A stretch of DNA of 64,000 nt from a bacterium (GTDB taxonomy: Bacteria; Bacillota_I; Bacilli_A; RF39; UBA660), in assembly GCA_019423565.1 (NCBI GenBank), contig JAHZBE010000002.1:1-64000 (forward strand). The letters run 5' to 3'. Positions 38,517 to 46,802 of the stretch are shown in pieces. The notes beneath the pieces are model-generated. The model was not told where the DNA came from. It was given only the letters and a program-made list of their open reading frames with translations, and ran no database searches. The position numbers and the translations under genes were made by a program. Position 1 is the stretch's first letter, and every line of letters begins with the position of its first letter.

Positions 38517-38895
38517 ATTTTATTTTTAATATTAAATTAATTATTATAACTGCATAAACAAGTACAATAACTGTAAGAATTAATGCATCTGCGAATCCAG
38601 CCTTTTTCATAGGAGGCCTTACCTCTGGTTTTAAAGTTAGAGCATTACTTTTTTGTTTTTCAAACTCAACAACATTGTTTTTTTCATCATTTTTTTCAGT
38701 GTTTTCTAGCACAGATTGACTATTTGAATTATTTTCTTTAATTCTAAGTGCATCACCTAAAAGAGCAGCATATTTTCTTCTAGCATTTTTCATCATCTCA
38801 GAAGTAATAGGCGTTCCTTTCATATTATAAAGACCAGTAGAAAGATAACTAACTTCCTCAAAAGAATCATTCAAATTTTGTTCTGCATTATTCAT
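38515..38895 (-). CDS. Hypothetical tail-anchored protein
   Basis: A 126-residue protein with a hydrophilic front and one C-terminal membrane helix (residues about 104-123, ALILTVIVLVYAVIIINLIL), ending in KIK. This is the form of a tail-anchored protein facing the cytosol. It overlaps the previous gene by 8 bases (ATGAATAA), so translation is probably coupled. A GGAAGG site lies upstream. Function unknown; similar architecture recurs at 42.0 and 43.1 kb. Confidence 0.6.
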   Translation of the reverse strand: MNNAEQNLNDSFEEVSYLSTGLYNMKGTPITSEMMKNARRKYAALLGDALRIKENNSNSQSVLENTEKNDEKNNVVEFEKQKSNALTLKPEVRPPMKKAGFADALILTVIVLVYAVIIINLILKIK

Positions 38896-39400
38896 CTTTT
38901 ACTACCTTCCTTCCAGTAATATCATACTTTGACATATCCTTATCAAATTTTCTATTATTTACTGTACAATCAACAGTTTCTTTTAATATATTATTAGTAA
39001 TAATACTAATTGCTTTATTAATATCAATAACACCCGTTTTTTCATTTATCGCAAATGTTTCAAGTGCTTTATCAATTGCTTTTTCATCTTTATTTTCTAT
39101 TGCTTTTTTAAATTCAGCCATATTTTTAGGAACATTAATGGTTTCTTGTGGTTCTTCTATTATTTCATCCAAAGTTTCAACTTCGTCATCTTCTTCAATC
39201 ATATCTGGTATAATCTCAAATTTATCAAAATCAAACTTATTATCTTCTAGAATATCCATAGAAACATTTTTTTGTACACCATCTTTTTCAAGAACTATTT
39301 CATTAGTATTAGAATTAATACCTTTTATAACACCACTTTTCATTAAATCTTGATGTTTCATACAATATTCCTTAAGTCTATTTATAATATTACTATCCAT
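38888..39400 (-). CDS. Hypothetical acidic protein
   Basis: A 170-residue acidic protein of unknown family. Residues about 65-95 are a run of Asp/Glu; the rest is helical (EFKKAIENKDEKAIDKALETF). There is no membrane helix. The ribosome site GGGAGGG is strong. Its stop overlaps the start of the tail-anchored gene, so the two products are likely made in equal amounts and may interact. Function unknown. Confidence 0.6.
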   Translation of the reverse strand: MDSNIINRLKEYCMKHQDLMKSGVIKGINSNTNEIVLEKDGVQKNVSMDILEDNKFDFDKFEIIPDMIEEDDEVETLDEIIEEPQETINVPKNMAEFKKAIENKDEKAIDKALETFAINEKTGVIDINKAISIITNNILKETVDCTVNNRKFDKDMSKYDITGRKVVKDE

Positions 39401-39469
39401 TTTGTTCCCTCCCTATCTTACTTTACAATAATTATAACACATAATAAAAATTTTTGTATATATTTTTAA

Positions 39470-39507
39470 AAAAAAATCAAACTATACATTTTAACCGTAT
39501 AGTTTGA
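39470..39507 (-). terminator. Strong terminator after the SASP gene
   Basis: On the minus strand TCAAACTATAC pairs with GTATAGTTTGA (11 bp) and is followed by eight or nine T. Confidence 0.92.
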
Positions 39508-39536
39508 TCTATATATTATATAGTTATGAGAACTAA

Positions 39537-39749
39537 CTATTTATTTTGCATATTATAGTTACCACTTATTTGTGATTGACCCATTTGTACTAATCTACGA
39601 GTGATTTCACCACCTACTGAACCGTTAGCCCTAGCAGTAGCGTCAGCTCCTAATTGAACACCAAATTCGTTAGCTATTTCATATTTCATTCTATCGATAG
39701 CTTCTTTTGATCCAGGTGTAACTAGTTTATTTCTATTTGAACCTGTCAT
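39537..39749 (-). CDS. Alpha/beta-type small acid-soluble spore protein
   Basis: A 70-residue SASP that coats and protects spore DNA and supplies amino acids at germination. [33 protein letters not shown] contains both conserved blocks and the GPR protease cleavage site (EFGV). It is preceded by GGAGGTG and followed by a strong terminator, so it is a single-gene unit. It is expected to be expressed in the forespore under sigma-G, though no promoter was checked. Confidence 0.97.
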   Translation of the reverse strand: MTGSNRNKLVTPGSKEAIDRMKYEIANEFGVQLGADATARANGSVGGEITRRLVQMGQSQISGNYNMQNK

Positions 39750-39830
39750 TTGTATTTCACCTCCTATACATTTATAGAATGTGAAATTTTTTCTAAATCA
39801 TACATTTTATTACATGGTAATTGTTTCCAA

Positions 39831-39856
39831 AAAAAAGATTAAACGCTTGTTTAATC
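39831..39856 (-). terminator. Terminator after the DUF1292-type gene
   Basis: On the minus strand GATTAAAC pairs with GTTTAATC around AAGC and is followed by eight T; the stop codon lies in the stem. Confidence 0.88.
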
Positions 39857-40789
39857 TTTATTATTCCCTTGAATAACACTTAGTATACCATTCATTTTTT
39901 GATGAACGCCATCTAATTCTTCTTTTAATGCATTTCCTTGATTTTCAAGTTCTTCTTTTTCTCTCTTTAGAGATAAAGTCTCTTTTTGTTTTTCAAATAA
40001 ATCAAATTTAGTTTTAGATAATTCTTCTTCTAATTCCTCAATATGTTTCATTTGTTTTTCATAAACATTTAAAAGTAATGGTTCTACTTCTTCTTTAAAT
40101 TTTTCCTTATAATTTATTTTTGACAAATCTGGTTGTACGTCTTGTTTTTCCTTAACTGAAGGTTCTGTCATATCAAATTCTTCAAGTGAAACAACATTAT
40201 TTTCTGGTTTAGAATTTAAAATAACATTTTCAATATTTTTATTTCTTGCTTGTAATTCTTCAAATGTTGGTATTTCTATAGTTTTATTTAGTAAATCCTC
40301 ATTTGATTCTTTTGTTTCACTTCCAAGTATGAATTCTGCTGGTGTATTTACTGCTGCTTCTACATTTAAATCTGGAATAGTATTAATTTTTGGTTCAGAT
40401 TCTTCTTTGTATTTACTAGCAAGAGTATCTGCAAATTTTTTTGAAACAAGAAGTTTTTTTGGTCTTCTAACTGATACTTCTTCTCCTTCAAATTTTAAAT
40501 CACACTTATATGAATCACTAAGTGGTTCAGATGGATCTCTTGCGATATCTTTCATTATGGTTTTAATTTCATCCCATTCATCAGATGATACTATTTCCTT
40601 ATATGAATATCCATCTTCTTCTTTTACAACACCAGTTGAGTAAATCTTAATCATATTATTGTCATTTATTTCATTATAAGTATAAGTTATATAGTTATTA
40701 CCATTTGATAACTTATATTTAGCAAGTATTTGAGCATCTTCTCTAATGCCTTCTTCGTTTATTACAAAAAACATAACTTTATTGTCCAT
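39851..40789 (-). CDS. DUF1292-like domain plus coiled coil
   Basis: A 312-residue protein. The first 85 residues (VMFFVINEEGIREDAQILAKY, then NYITYTYNE and DEWDEIKTIM) resemble the DUF1292 (YrzB-like) domain, which is usually a whole small protein of about 90-110 residues. Here it is followed by a linker of about 150 residues and a C-terminal coiled coil (about 240-305). The longer architecture is unusual. AGGTG precedes the ATG. Function unknown. Confidence 0.65.
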   Translation of the reverse strand: MDNKVMFFVINEEGIREDAQILAKYKLSNGNNYITYTYNEINDNNMIKIYSTGVVKEEDGYSYKEIVSSDEWDEIKTIMKDIARDPSEPLSDSYKCDLKFEGEEVSVRRPKKLLVSKKFADTLASKYKEESEPKINTIPDLNVEAAVNTPAEFILGSETKESNEDLLNKTIEIPTFEELQARNKNIENVILNSKPENNVVSLEEFDMTEPSVKEKQDVQPDLSKINYKEKFKEEVEPLLLNVYEKQMKHIEELEEELSKTKFDLFEKQKETLSLKREKEELENQGNALKEELDGVHQKMNGILSVIQGNNKD

Positions 40790-40823
40790 ATTTTAACACC
40801 TCATTTACTATAAAGAAATTATA

Positions 40824-41108
40824 TCACATATTATCCCTTTTAGCAACAAAATATTTGCATTCATAAGCACAATTTTCCTTTAAATACCTATCTAAAGAAC
40901 TAATTTTGTTAAAATCTTTTGCTTTTTTGTTATCATCTGAATAAAATCCTTTTAATCTAAGTTTATCATATGCCCAATCTCCAACAACATAATCAAAGTC
41001 ATAAAAATAATCAGTACATTTATTAATAAATTCTTCTTTATCAAATCCATTTTTATATTCTTTAATTATTTCATACTTATTTTCATCTATAATTACTATT
41101 TTTTCCAT
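40824..41108 (-). CDS. yutD: YutD-family protein
   Basis: A 94-residue member of the YutD family of Firmicutes. The pattern YEIIKEYKNGFDKEEF, FDYVVGDWAYDKLRLKGFY and CAYECKYFVAKR is diagnostic. The ATG at 41108 follows GGAAGGA; an upstream start that would overlap yunB is rejected. In Bacillus, yutD and yunB lie in the same neighbourhood, and the pairing is kept here. The biochemical role is unknown. Confidence 0.85.
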   Translation of the reverse strand: MEKIVIIDENKYEIIKEYKNGFDKEEFINKCTDYFYDFDYVVGDWAYDKLRLKGFYSDDNKKAKDFNKISSLDRYLKENCAYECKYFVAKRDNM

Positions 41109-41154
41109 AATATTTATCCTTCCAATTCTACATAATAGATTATAACATATTTTT

Positions 41155-41910
41155 TTAATCTGTTTCAATTGGTAATGATAATATATTAGAACTTGAATTT
41201 AATTTTCCATCACTATAATAATCTGGAACACTTCCATTAATTATCTTAATTGCGACAGGAATATTATTAGTAATTTTTATTCTTTCTGTTTGAAAAGGAA
41301 TTATTACTTCCTCTGTTACTTCGATATTCGCATAAATTTCAATTAATGCACTATTTATCCCATAATTTCTGACTTTTGTTTCAACACTACTTACAACATT
41401 TCCAATTAAATTTATTTTAACTGGGATTTTAGGGCCTAAATTTGATAAAAGTACATTATTAGTTATTATTCCCATTGGAACTTCTGATATTACTCCATTT
41501 TTTAAGTTTTTAACATCATAAGTATCTGAATTAATAAATGAAATATCATCTATCTCACCTTTTTCTAATTTTCTTAAATTATCACTTACAATTGATGTAG
41601 TTTTTGATAAAAATCTATTAACAATGACAGGATTAAAATCAATTGTCTGTATTTCACCATTTTTATTTTGAATGACATTATACATTTCATCATCTAATAT
41701 TGATAAAACATCATCGTTTAAAGAATTTTTTATAGTAACTATTGCCATTTTTTTACAATCAATTTTTGCTTGGTTCATAATAACTGGCATAACTTTTTTA
41801 CCAGAGTAATCAACTAATAAGTATGTACATATTATTAATACAATTATAATACAAGATATTTTTGTAGATAATTTAATTTTTTTATGTGATCTTAATCTTA
41901 TTTTTTTCAA
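41155..41910 (-). CDS. yunB: Sporulation protein YunB
   Basis: A 251-residue YunB, a sporulation protein of unclear mechanism. One N-terminal membrane helix (residues about 16-35) is followed by an outer domain with NQAKIDCKKMAIVTIKN, NLGPKIPVKINLIG and KVRNYGINSALIEIYANIEV, the family signatures. The start is TTG at 41910, seven bases after AGGTG. It lies upstream of yutD. Confidence 0.9.
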   Translation of the reverse strand: MKKIRLRSHKKIKLSTKISCIIIVLIICTYLLVDYSGKKVMPVIMNQAKIDCKKMAIVTIKNSLNDDVLSILDDEMYNVIQNKNGEIQTIDFNPVIVNRFLSKTTSIVSDNLRKLEKGEIDDISFINSDTYDVKNLKNGVISEVPMGIITNNVLLSNLGPKIPVKINLIGNVVSSVETKVRNYGINSALIEIYANIEVTEEVIIPFQTERIKITNNIPVAIKIINGSVPDYYSDGKLNSSSNILSLPIETD

Positions 41911-41937
41911 AGGTACATCACCTATTTAAGTATATGA

Positions 41938-41961
41938 AAAAAAGGAAAAATTAATTTTCCT
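41938..41961 (-). terminator. Terminator after the tail-anchored protein at 42 kb
   Basis: On the minus strand AGGAAAAT and TTTTTCCT pair and are followed by seven T; it overlaps the stop codon. Confidence 0.65.
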
Positions 41962-42718
41962 ATTTTATAAAGAAATTATATACAATAAATCCTGCACCTG
42001 CGAGTACAATAAGTACTACAAGAACAATTAATATTTTTATAAAAGTACTACTTTTTCTAACACTTTCTCTTAAATCTGATATATCATCAAAATCTTTTGA
42101 ACTAAACATAAATGTATCTGTACTATATTCCTCTGTATTTTCATCAGGTACTTTTCTAACATCTACCTTATCTGCTAAATCAGTTGGTTTAATAAGTTGT
42201 GTTTTTTCACTATCTTCTGTTAAGTCATTAAACATATCTTTAGCAAGATCAACAGAACTAACATTAGTTAGTGTATTCATTATATTTAAAAGTTCTTTTT
42301 CTTCTTTGACTAAACTTTCATATACTTTTCTTGTTTTTGATAGTTCTTCATCAAGATTTTCATTAAACTTATAATTTTGAATTTTTCTTTTTTCATTTGC
42401 ATCTTCCATAATGTCTCTTTGACTTTTGGCTTCTTTTAGTACTTCATTTATATCATATAACTTATTTTCATAATTCTTTGGTGGAACAATACTATCATAT
42501 TCTTTTTCTAGATTAGGTGTTTTATCAACTCTTTTATTAACATTTTTTTGCTTATCTATTATTTCTTTAATTTTAGAAATATCTATTTCATTTGAATCGT
42601 CAATAACAACCATATTAGAATAATTAGTATTTGAATATATATCATCATATAAGTTTTGATTTTTATTTACTCTGCTAAAAGATTCTTTATTATCATATTT
42701 GTCTAATCTAGATTTCAA
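41960..42718 (-). CDS. Hypothetical tail-anchored protein
   Basis: A 252-residue protein with a long hydrophilic, partly coiled-coil front (about 70-160) and one C-terminal membrane helix (about 230-250, IKILIVLVVLIVLAGAGFIV), ending NFFIK. It starts at TTG 42718, six bases after AGGTG; an upstream GTG is part of that site. It is the second of three proteins with this design in 5 kb. Function unknown. Confidence 0.6.
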   Translation of the reverse strand: MKSRLDKYDNKESFSRVNKNQNLYDDIYSNTNYSNMVVIDDSNEIDISKIKEIIDKQKNVNKRVDKTPNLEKEYDSIVPPKNYENKLYDINEVLKEAKSQRDIMEDANEKRKIQNYKFNENLDEELSKTRKVYESLVKEEKELLNIMNTLTNVSSVDLAKDMFNDLTEDSEKTQLIKPTDLADKVDVRKVPDENTEEYSTDTFMFSSKDFDDISDLRESVRKSSTFIKILIVLVVLIVLAGAGFIVYNFFIK

Positions 42719-42828
42719 TAGAATCACCTACTTTATAAAAATAATAACATATTTTTTATTTTTTTTAAATAACTTAATATAAAATATCGAAAAATGTAGT
42801 ATAATTATATTGATTTGGGAGGATATTT

Positions 42829-43038
42829 ATGAAAAAAGTTGTAATTAATAAAGATAAATGCCTTGATTGTGGTATGTGCGTAGGAATTGAAAGCGTTGTT
42901 TTTGATTTTGATGATGACGGACTAGTAAAAGTTAATAATGATAATATTAATGATGATAATAAAGAAAATGTTAATAATGCAATTGACTCTTGTCCTGTTG
43001 CCGCAATTGAAGTTGTAGACGAAGAAAGTGATGAATAA
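42829..43038 (+). CDS. Ferredoxin, single [4Fe-4S]
   Basis: A 69-residue ferredoxin. CLDCGMC at the start and SCPVAAIEV near the end supply the four cysteines of one [4Fe-4S] cluster; the usual second cluster is missing. The rest is very acidic (Asp, Asn), as in Bacillus Fer. GGGAGG precedes the ATG and a TATAAT box lies about 30 bases upstream. It is a single-gene unit on the plus strand and may donate electrons to the activase at 43.8 kb; this is inference. Confidence 0.92.
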   Translation: MKKVVINKDKCLDCGMCVGIESVVFDFDDDGLVKVNNDNINDDNKENVNNAIDSCPVAAIEVVDEESDE

Positions 43039-43056
43039 CTTTCTTTTTTTATGCAT

Positions 43057-43084
43057 AAAAAAAATCAAACTTTTTATTGTTTGA
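43057..43084 (-). terminator. Terminator after the 43-kb tail-anchored gene
   Basis: On the minus strand TCAAAC pairs with GTTTGA around AATAAAAA and is followed by eight T. Confidence 0.75.
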
Positions 43085-43087
43085 CTT

Positions 43088-43744
43088 TTAGTTTAATCTA
43101 ATTATTGAGTACATTACAACTGCACCAATTATTACTGCGATTATTGAAATTATTATAGCACTCGCATTACCTTTTTCTGAATCATTTTCTTCTGGCATTA
43201 CTTCCATAGAATCATCTTCTTCATTAAATAAAGGTTTTGCTAAAAGTTCTGGTTCTTCATTTAATACACTCATTTCACTTGTAAGAGAAAATGATGGTTT
43301 TAATTCTTCTTCATCCTCTTTTTCTTCTACTTTAGGTGCATCAAATATAGTATCATCAAAAGTCATTGACTCAAGATCTTCATTTTCTTCCTTAGTAACA
43401 TCTGGTAATATTTCTTCCTCTTCTTCTTTTTGAGATGCTAAATATTCATCATATTTCTTTCTCATATCTTTTTCAAATGTACTAAGTTCAGATTCGATAA
43501 CTTCAAAAGGTATTGATAAATCATCATTCTCATATTTCTTTAAAACTGATATATAAATATCTTTTGTTATTGTTGGTATTTCTCTTGCTAAGTCATTTAA
43601 TTTTGTAACTATTGCATTCTTTCTTGTCTTTTTAAGTTCACTCATATATTCTTCATATTGACTTCTCTTTTCTTCATCAGAGAAATTAACATTATTTAAT
43701 ATTTCCATTGCATCTTCTCTACTATAATCTAATTTTTGTGTCAT
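43088..43744 (-). CDS. Hypothetical acidic tail-anchored protein
   Basis: A 218-residue protein. The first 110 residues are helical (SREDAMEILNNVNFSDEEKRS). The middle is a long acidic linker rich in Glu and Asp. Residues about 195-214 (SAIIISIIAVIIGAVVMYSI) form one C-terminal membrane helix, ending RLN. GGGAG precedes the ATG. It matches the design of the proteins at 38.5 and 42.0 kb. Function unknown. Confidence 0.6.
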   Translation of the reverse strand: MTQKLDYSREDAMEILNNVNFSDEEKRSQYEEYMSELKKTRKNAIVTKLNDLAREIPTITKDIYISVLKKYENDDLSIPFEVIESELSTFEKDMRKKYDEYLASQKEEEEEILPDVTKEENEDLESMTFDDTIFDAPKVEEKEDEEELKPSFSLTSEMSVLNEEPELLAKPLFNEEDDSMEVMPEENDSEKGNASAIIISIIAVIIGAVVMYSIIRLN

Positions 43745-43828
43745 AATATTTCATCTCCCGCTACTATATCTCGTATTGTTAATAACATTATAACACAATA
43801 TACCCTAGTTTTGTAAAGGCTTTTTTAA

Positions 43829-44776
43829 TTATTTTAAACCATTTTCGCACCTATTTCCCCATGAATCGATTAATTTTTCCTCTTTATATATTCTAACCAC
43901 CTCACAATTGTTAGCGCATTTAGAACATTCTTTTATTTTTGCCTCAAATTTTATATTATCCATATTAAACGAAAAATTATCTATTTTTTCTTTTTTCTTA
44001 CTTAAAATAGCAATACCAAATGCACCCATTAAGTGACCAATATCATCTACAATAATATCCATTTTTAATTCATCTTTAAATGCTTCTACAACACCTATAT
44101 TTTTACTAACACCACCTTGAAATACAACTTTAGGATATATCTTTTTTCCTTTTGCTACATTACCTAAATAATTATTAACAACTGCTTTGCATAGTCCTGA
44201 AACTATATCTTCTGTCCTATAACCTATTTGTGCTTTATGAACAAGATCAGATTCTGCAAATACTGTACATCTTGATGCTATTTTTACTGGATTATTTGAA
44301 GTAAGTGCTATTTTCCCAAAATCATTTATATTAATACCTAGTCTTTTTGCTTGACTAGATAAAAATGAACCTGTTCCTGCGGCACATAAAGTATTCATTG
44401 CATAATCAGTTATTACACCATTATTAATAAGTATTATTTTTGAATCTTGACCACCTATTTCAAGAATAGTTCTTACATCAGGATGAATTGTAATAGTTCC
44501 AACAGCGTGTGCTGTTATTTCATTCTTTATAATATTTGCACCAAGCATTTCACCAATAAGTCTTCTTGCACTACCAGTTGTACCTACACCTACAATTTTA
44601 TATTTATCATAATTAAATTTAGTTGATAATCTTCTAACAAGTTCTTTGGATGCTTTTATTGGATTTGCATCTGTCATTATATATTCATATGCAAGTATAT
44701 TATTTTGTTCATCTATAATTACTCCTTTAGTTGATATTGAACCTATATCTATACCTAAATAAGCATTATTTTTCAT
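43829..44776 (-). CDS. 2-hydroxyacyl-CoA dehydratase activase-like ATPase (BadF/HgdC)
   Basis: A 315-residue ASKHA-fold ATPase of the BadF/BadG/HgdC family. GIDIGSISTKGVIID and EIGGQDSK are nucleotide-binding; CAAGTGSFL (Cys131) and ASRCTVFAESD hold the two cysteines that bind the [4Fe-4S] cluster between subunits. Its C terminus has an extra cysteine group (CSKCANNC, later NRCENG), unlike classical HgdC. Such activases drive ATP-dependent electron transfer to dehydratases or double-cubane proteins. It overlaps the preceding gene by 11 bases and is last of three. Confidence 0.88.
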   Translation of the reverse strand: MKNNAYLGIDIGSISTKGVIIDEQNNILAYEYIMTDANPIKASKELVRRLSTKFNYDKYKIVGVGTTGSARRLIGEMLGANIIKNEITAHAVGTITIHPDVRTILEIGGQDSKIILINNGVITDYAMNTLCAAGTGSFLSSQAKRLGININDFGKIALTSNNPVKIASRCTVFAESDLVHKAQIGYRTEDIVSGLCKAVVNNYLGNVAKGKKIYPKVVFQGGVSKNIGVVEAFKDELKMDIIVDDIGHLMGAFGIAILSKKKEKIDNFSFNMDNIKFEAKIKECSKCANNCEVVRIYKEEKLIDSWGNRCENGLK

Positions 44777-45839
44777 TATTCCTCCTCATTATAAGCATGT
44801 CATTAAATGCTTCTAATCTTGTTTTTATTCCAAGTTCACTAGTATTTGTATCGAATGTTAAAAACATAAGTGGTATTTTTTCATTTGTACATAATTTTTC
44901 AAGTACTTTCATCGCACCAATTTCTGGAGTACAACCAAATGGTTTAATATGTATAATTCCATCATATCCTTTATCAATTAATATTTTTGCCCTTGATATA
45001 TTTTCCATTGCATCTGAACCCATTGAGTATTTACAATATTTTCTAGCTTTCCATAAATAATATTTTTCTTTAAATCTTTTTGTAACAAGTAAAAATGTAA
45101 CATTAGTATATCTTGTTACTTCTATGTTCATATTAGATAATTCTTTTTCAATGAAGTAATTTGCATTTTCTTCCATTGATGTATATAGTTCTCCTATAAT
45201 TCCTACCTTTATACAATTTTTAGGTTTATCTAATTTTATATTTTTAAATTTTCTTTTATATTTGTAATAATTTTTTATTAAAGTAAAGATGTTATTTGAT
45301 TTATAAAATGAATTTAACATTCCTTTTTTTATTCTTTCAAAACTACCTTTTTTTATTTCAAAACCAATATTTTTTCTTATATACATATCAATTTTATCCA
45401 TATAGTTTATCATTAAAAATGTTAGCACTAGATAATATAAATATTTTATTTTTTTCAGGTTTGGATTTATTTTTCTAAGCATATTATACATACTACCAAT
45501 GCCATTTACATCATTATCAGATAAAGAATAAAATTCAAATTTATAACCTAAATCTTCAAGTATTTTCTTTTGTAGTTCAAAATAATAACCAAATCTACAT
45601 CCACCACCTGCTTGTATTAAAATATTTGCGCCATTATCTAACGATTCTATATAATTACCTAAAGTATATTTAAAAGGCATACAAACATAATCTGGACTAT
45701 ATTTTGAACCTAATTCTATTGTTTTTTTTGTAATAGATGGAGATGGAATTACTTTTGCATTTGTTAATTTTTCTATTAGATATTTAATTGGAACATCATA
45801 ATTTGAAAGATGAGGAAAACTAATTACTTTATTATTCAT
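44766..45839 (-). CDS. Dehydratase-like (HgdB/double-cubane type) subunit
   Basis: A 357-residue protein related to 2-hydroxyacyl-CoA dehydratase subunits. Cysteines occur in SPDYVCMPFKYTLGNYIE, AGGGCRFGYY and IKPFGCTPEIGAM, patterns that bind iron-sulfur clusters in this family. No substrate-CoA motif was recognised. In Firmicutes such genes occur beside an activase and a DUF2229 gene, as here, often fused into one very long protein. It overlaps both neighbours (8 and 11 bases), so the three are translated together. Confidence 0.75.
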   Translation of the reverse strand: MNNKVISFPHLSNYDVPIKYLIEKLTNAKVIPSPSITKKTIELGSKYSPDYVCMPFKYTLGNYIESLDNGANILIQAGGGCRFGYYFELQKKILEDLGYKFEFYSLSDNDVNGIGSMYNMLRKINPNLKKIKYLYYLVLTFLMINYMDKIDMYIRKNIGFEIKKGSFERIKKGMLNSFYKSNNIFTLIKNYYKYKRKFKNIKLDKPKNCIKVGIIGELYTSMEENANYFIEKELSNMNIEVTRYTNVTFLLVTKRFKEKYYLWKARKYCKYSMGSDAMENISRAKILIDKGYDGIIHIKPFGCTPEIGAMKVLEKLCTNEKIPLMFLTFDTNTSELGIKTRLEAFNDMLIMRRNNEK

Positions 45840-46743
45840 ATTTTTCCCCCTTAATTATATCTACAAAACTTTCTATTCTTGTATTTGTACCTTCATTATT
45901 AATTGGATCATCTGCTAAAATTGTAATAGATGGAATATTTATGTTTCTTGTAACCATTTCATTTACTAAGGAATCTGGTCCACATGGAAATGATGAAAGA
46001 AGAATTATTCCATTTACTTGTGATTCATATTCTATAACTGAATTTAAAAGTTCTCGATTATTAAGCCATCTTAACGTTTTTGTTATTTTTTTGTATAAAT
46101 CTTTATCATTATCTGGATTACCTACACATGCGTATATAACTTCACAATCTAAATCATTAAGTATTTTTGTCATTTCTTTTCCTATTAAATTATCAAAAGT
46201 ATTATAGTAATGTGATACAAGTAATATTTTAGTTTTATTTCTTTCTAATTTTTTATTCTGAACTAAATAATTTATTTTATTTTGTTTATATTCTTCTTTT
46301 TTTGCTTTATGGTATGCTGATTCTATATAATTTTTCCCGAATCCTAATTTTTCACCCATTTTAATAAATGCTGATTCTTCAGTTTTTCTTTTTCTTTCAT
46401 CAACATTATAATTTAAAATATTTACATCAAATGTATTATTTATAATATCGTATAGCGCAATAAAATTTGTACATGATTCTGAATTTATTTTTTCACATAC
46501 AATTCTTGGCACTAAAACATAATCTACTTTATCTTTTAAATAAAAGACATGTCCAATATAAATTTTTAGTGATAAACACATTTCACTTGCTGAATATTTT
46601 TTACCATTTTCAAGTATTTCAAAATTTGTTTCTGGACTTACTATTATGTCACAACCTAGTTCTTTAAAAAATTCTTTCCACAATATATTATATTTGTAAT
46701 AATAAAGTCCTCTTGGAATACCAATTTTTATTTTATTATCCAT
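45832..46743 (-). CDS. DUF2229 / dehydratase-like subunit
   Basis: A 303-residue DUF2229-type protein. It begins KIGIPRGLYYYKYNILWKEF, followed by SASEMCLSLKIYIGH, VPRIVCEKINSESC and SSFPCGPDSLV, giving cysteines for a cluster. It is first in the three-gene operon. AAAGGG precedes the ATG. The trio probably forms an ATP-driven low-potential redox enzyme. What it reduces is unknown. Confidence 0.75.
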   Translation of the reverse strand: MDNKIKIGIPRGLYYYKYNILWKEFFKELGCDIIVSPETNFEILENGKKYSASEMCLSLKIYIGHVFYLKDKVDYVLVPRIVCEKINSESCTNFIALYDIINNTFDVNILNYNVDERKRKTEESAFIKMGEKLGFGKNYIESAYHKAKKEEYKQNKINYLVQNKKLERNKTKILLVSHYYNTFDNLIGKEMTKILNDLDCEVIYACVGNPDNDKDLYKKITKTLRWLNNRELLNSVIEYESQVNGIILLSSFPCGPDSLVNEMVTRNINIPSITILADDPINNEGTNTRIESFVDIIKGEKYE

Positions 46744-46778
46744 ACATATACCCTTTCAATAAAATATATTCGGGATAA

Positions 46779-46802
46779 TAAAAAAAAGACTAATAGTCTT
46801 TT
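46779..46802 (-). terminator. Terminator after the CcdA-fusion operon
   Basis: On the minus strand AAAAGACTA pairs with TAGTCTTTT and is followed by further T; it overlaps the stop codon region. Confidence 0.75.
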
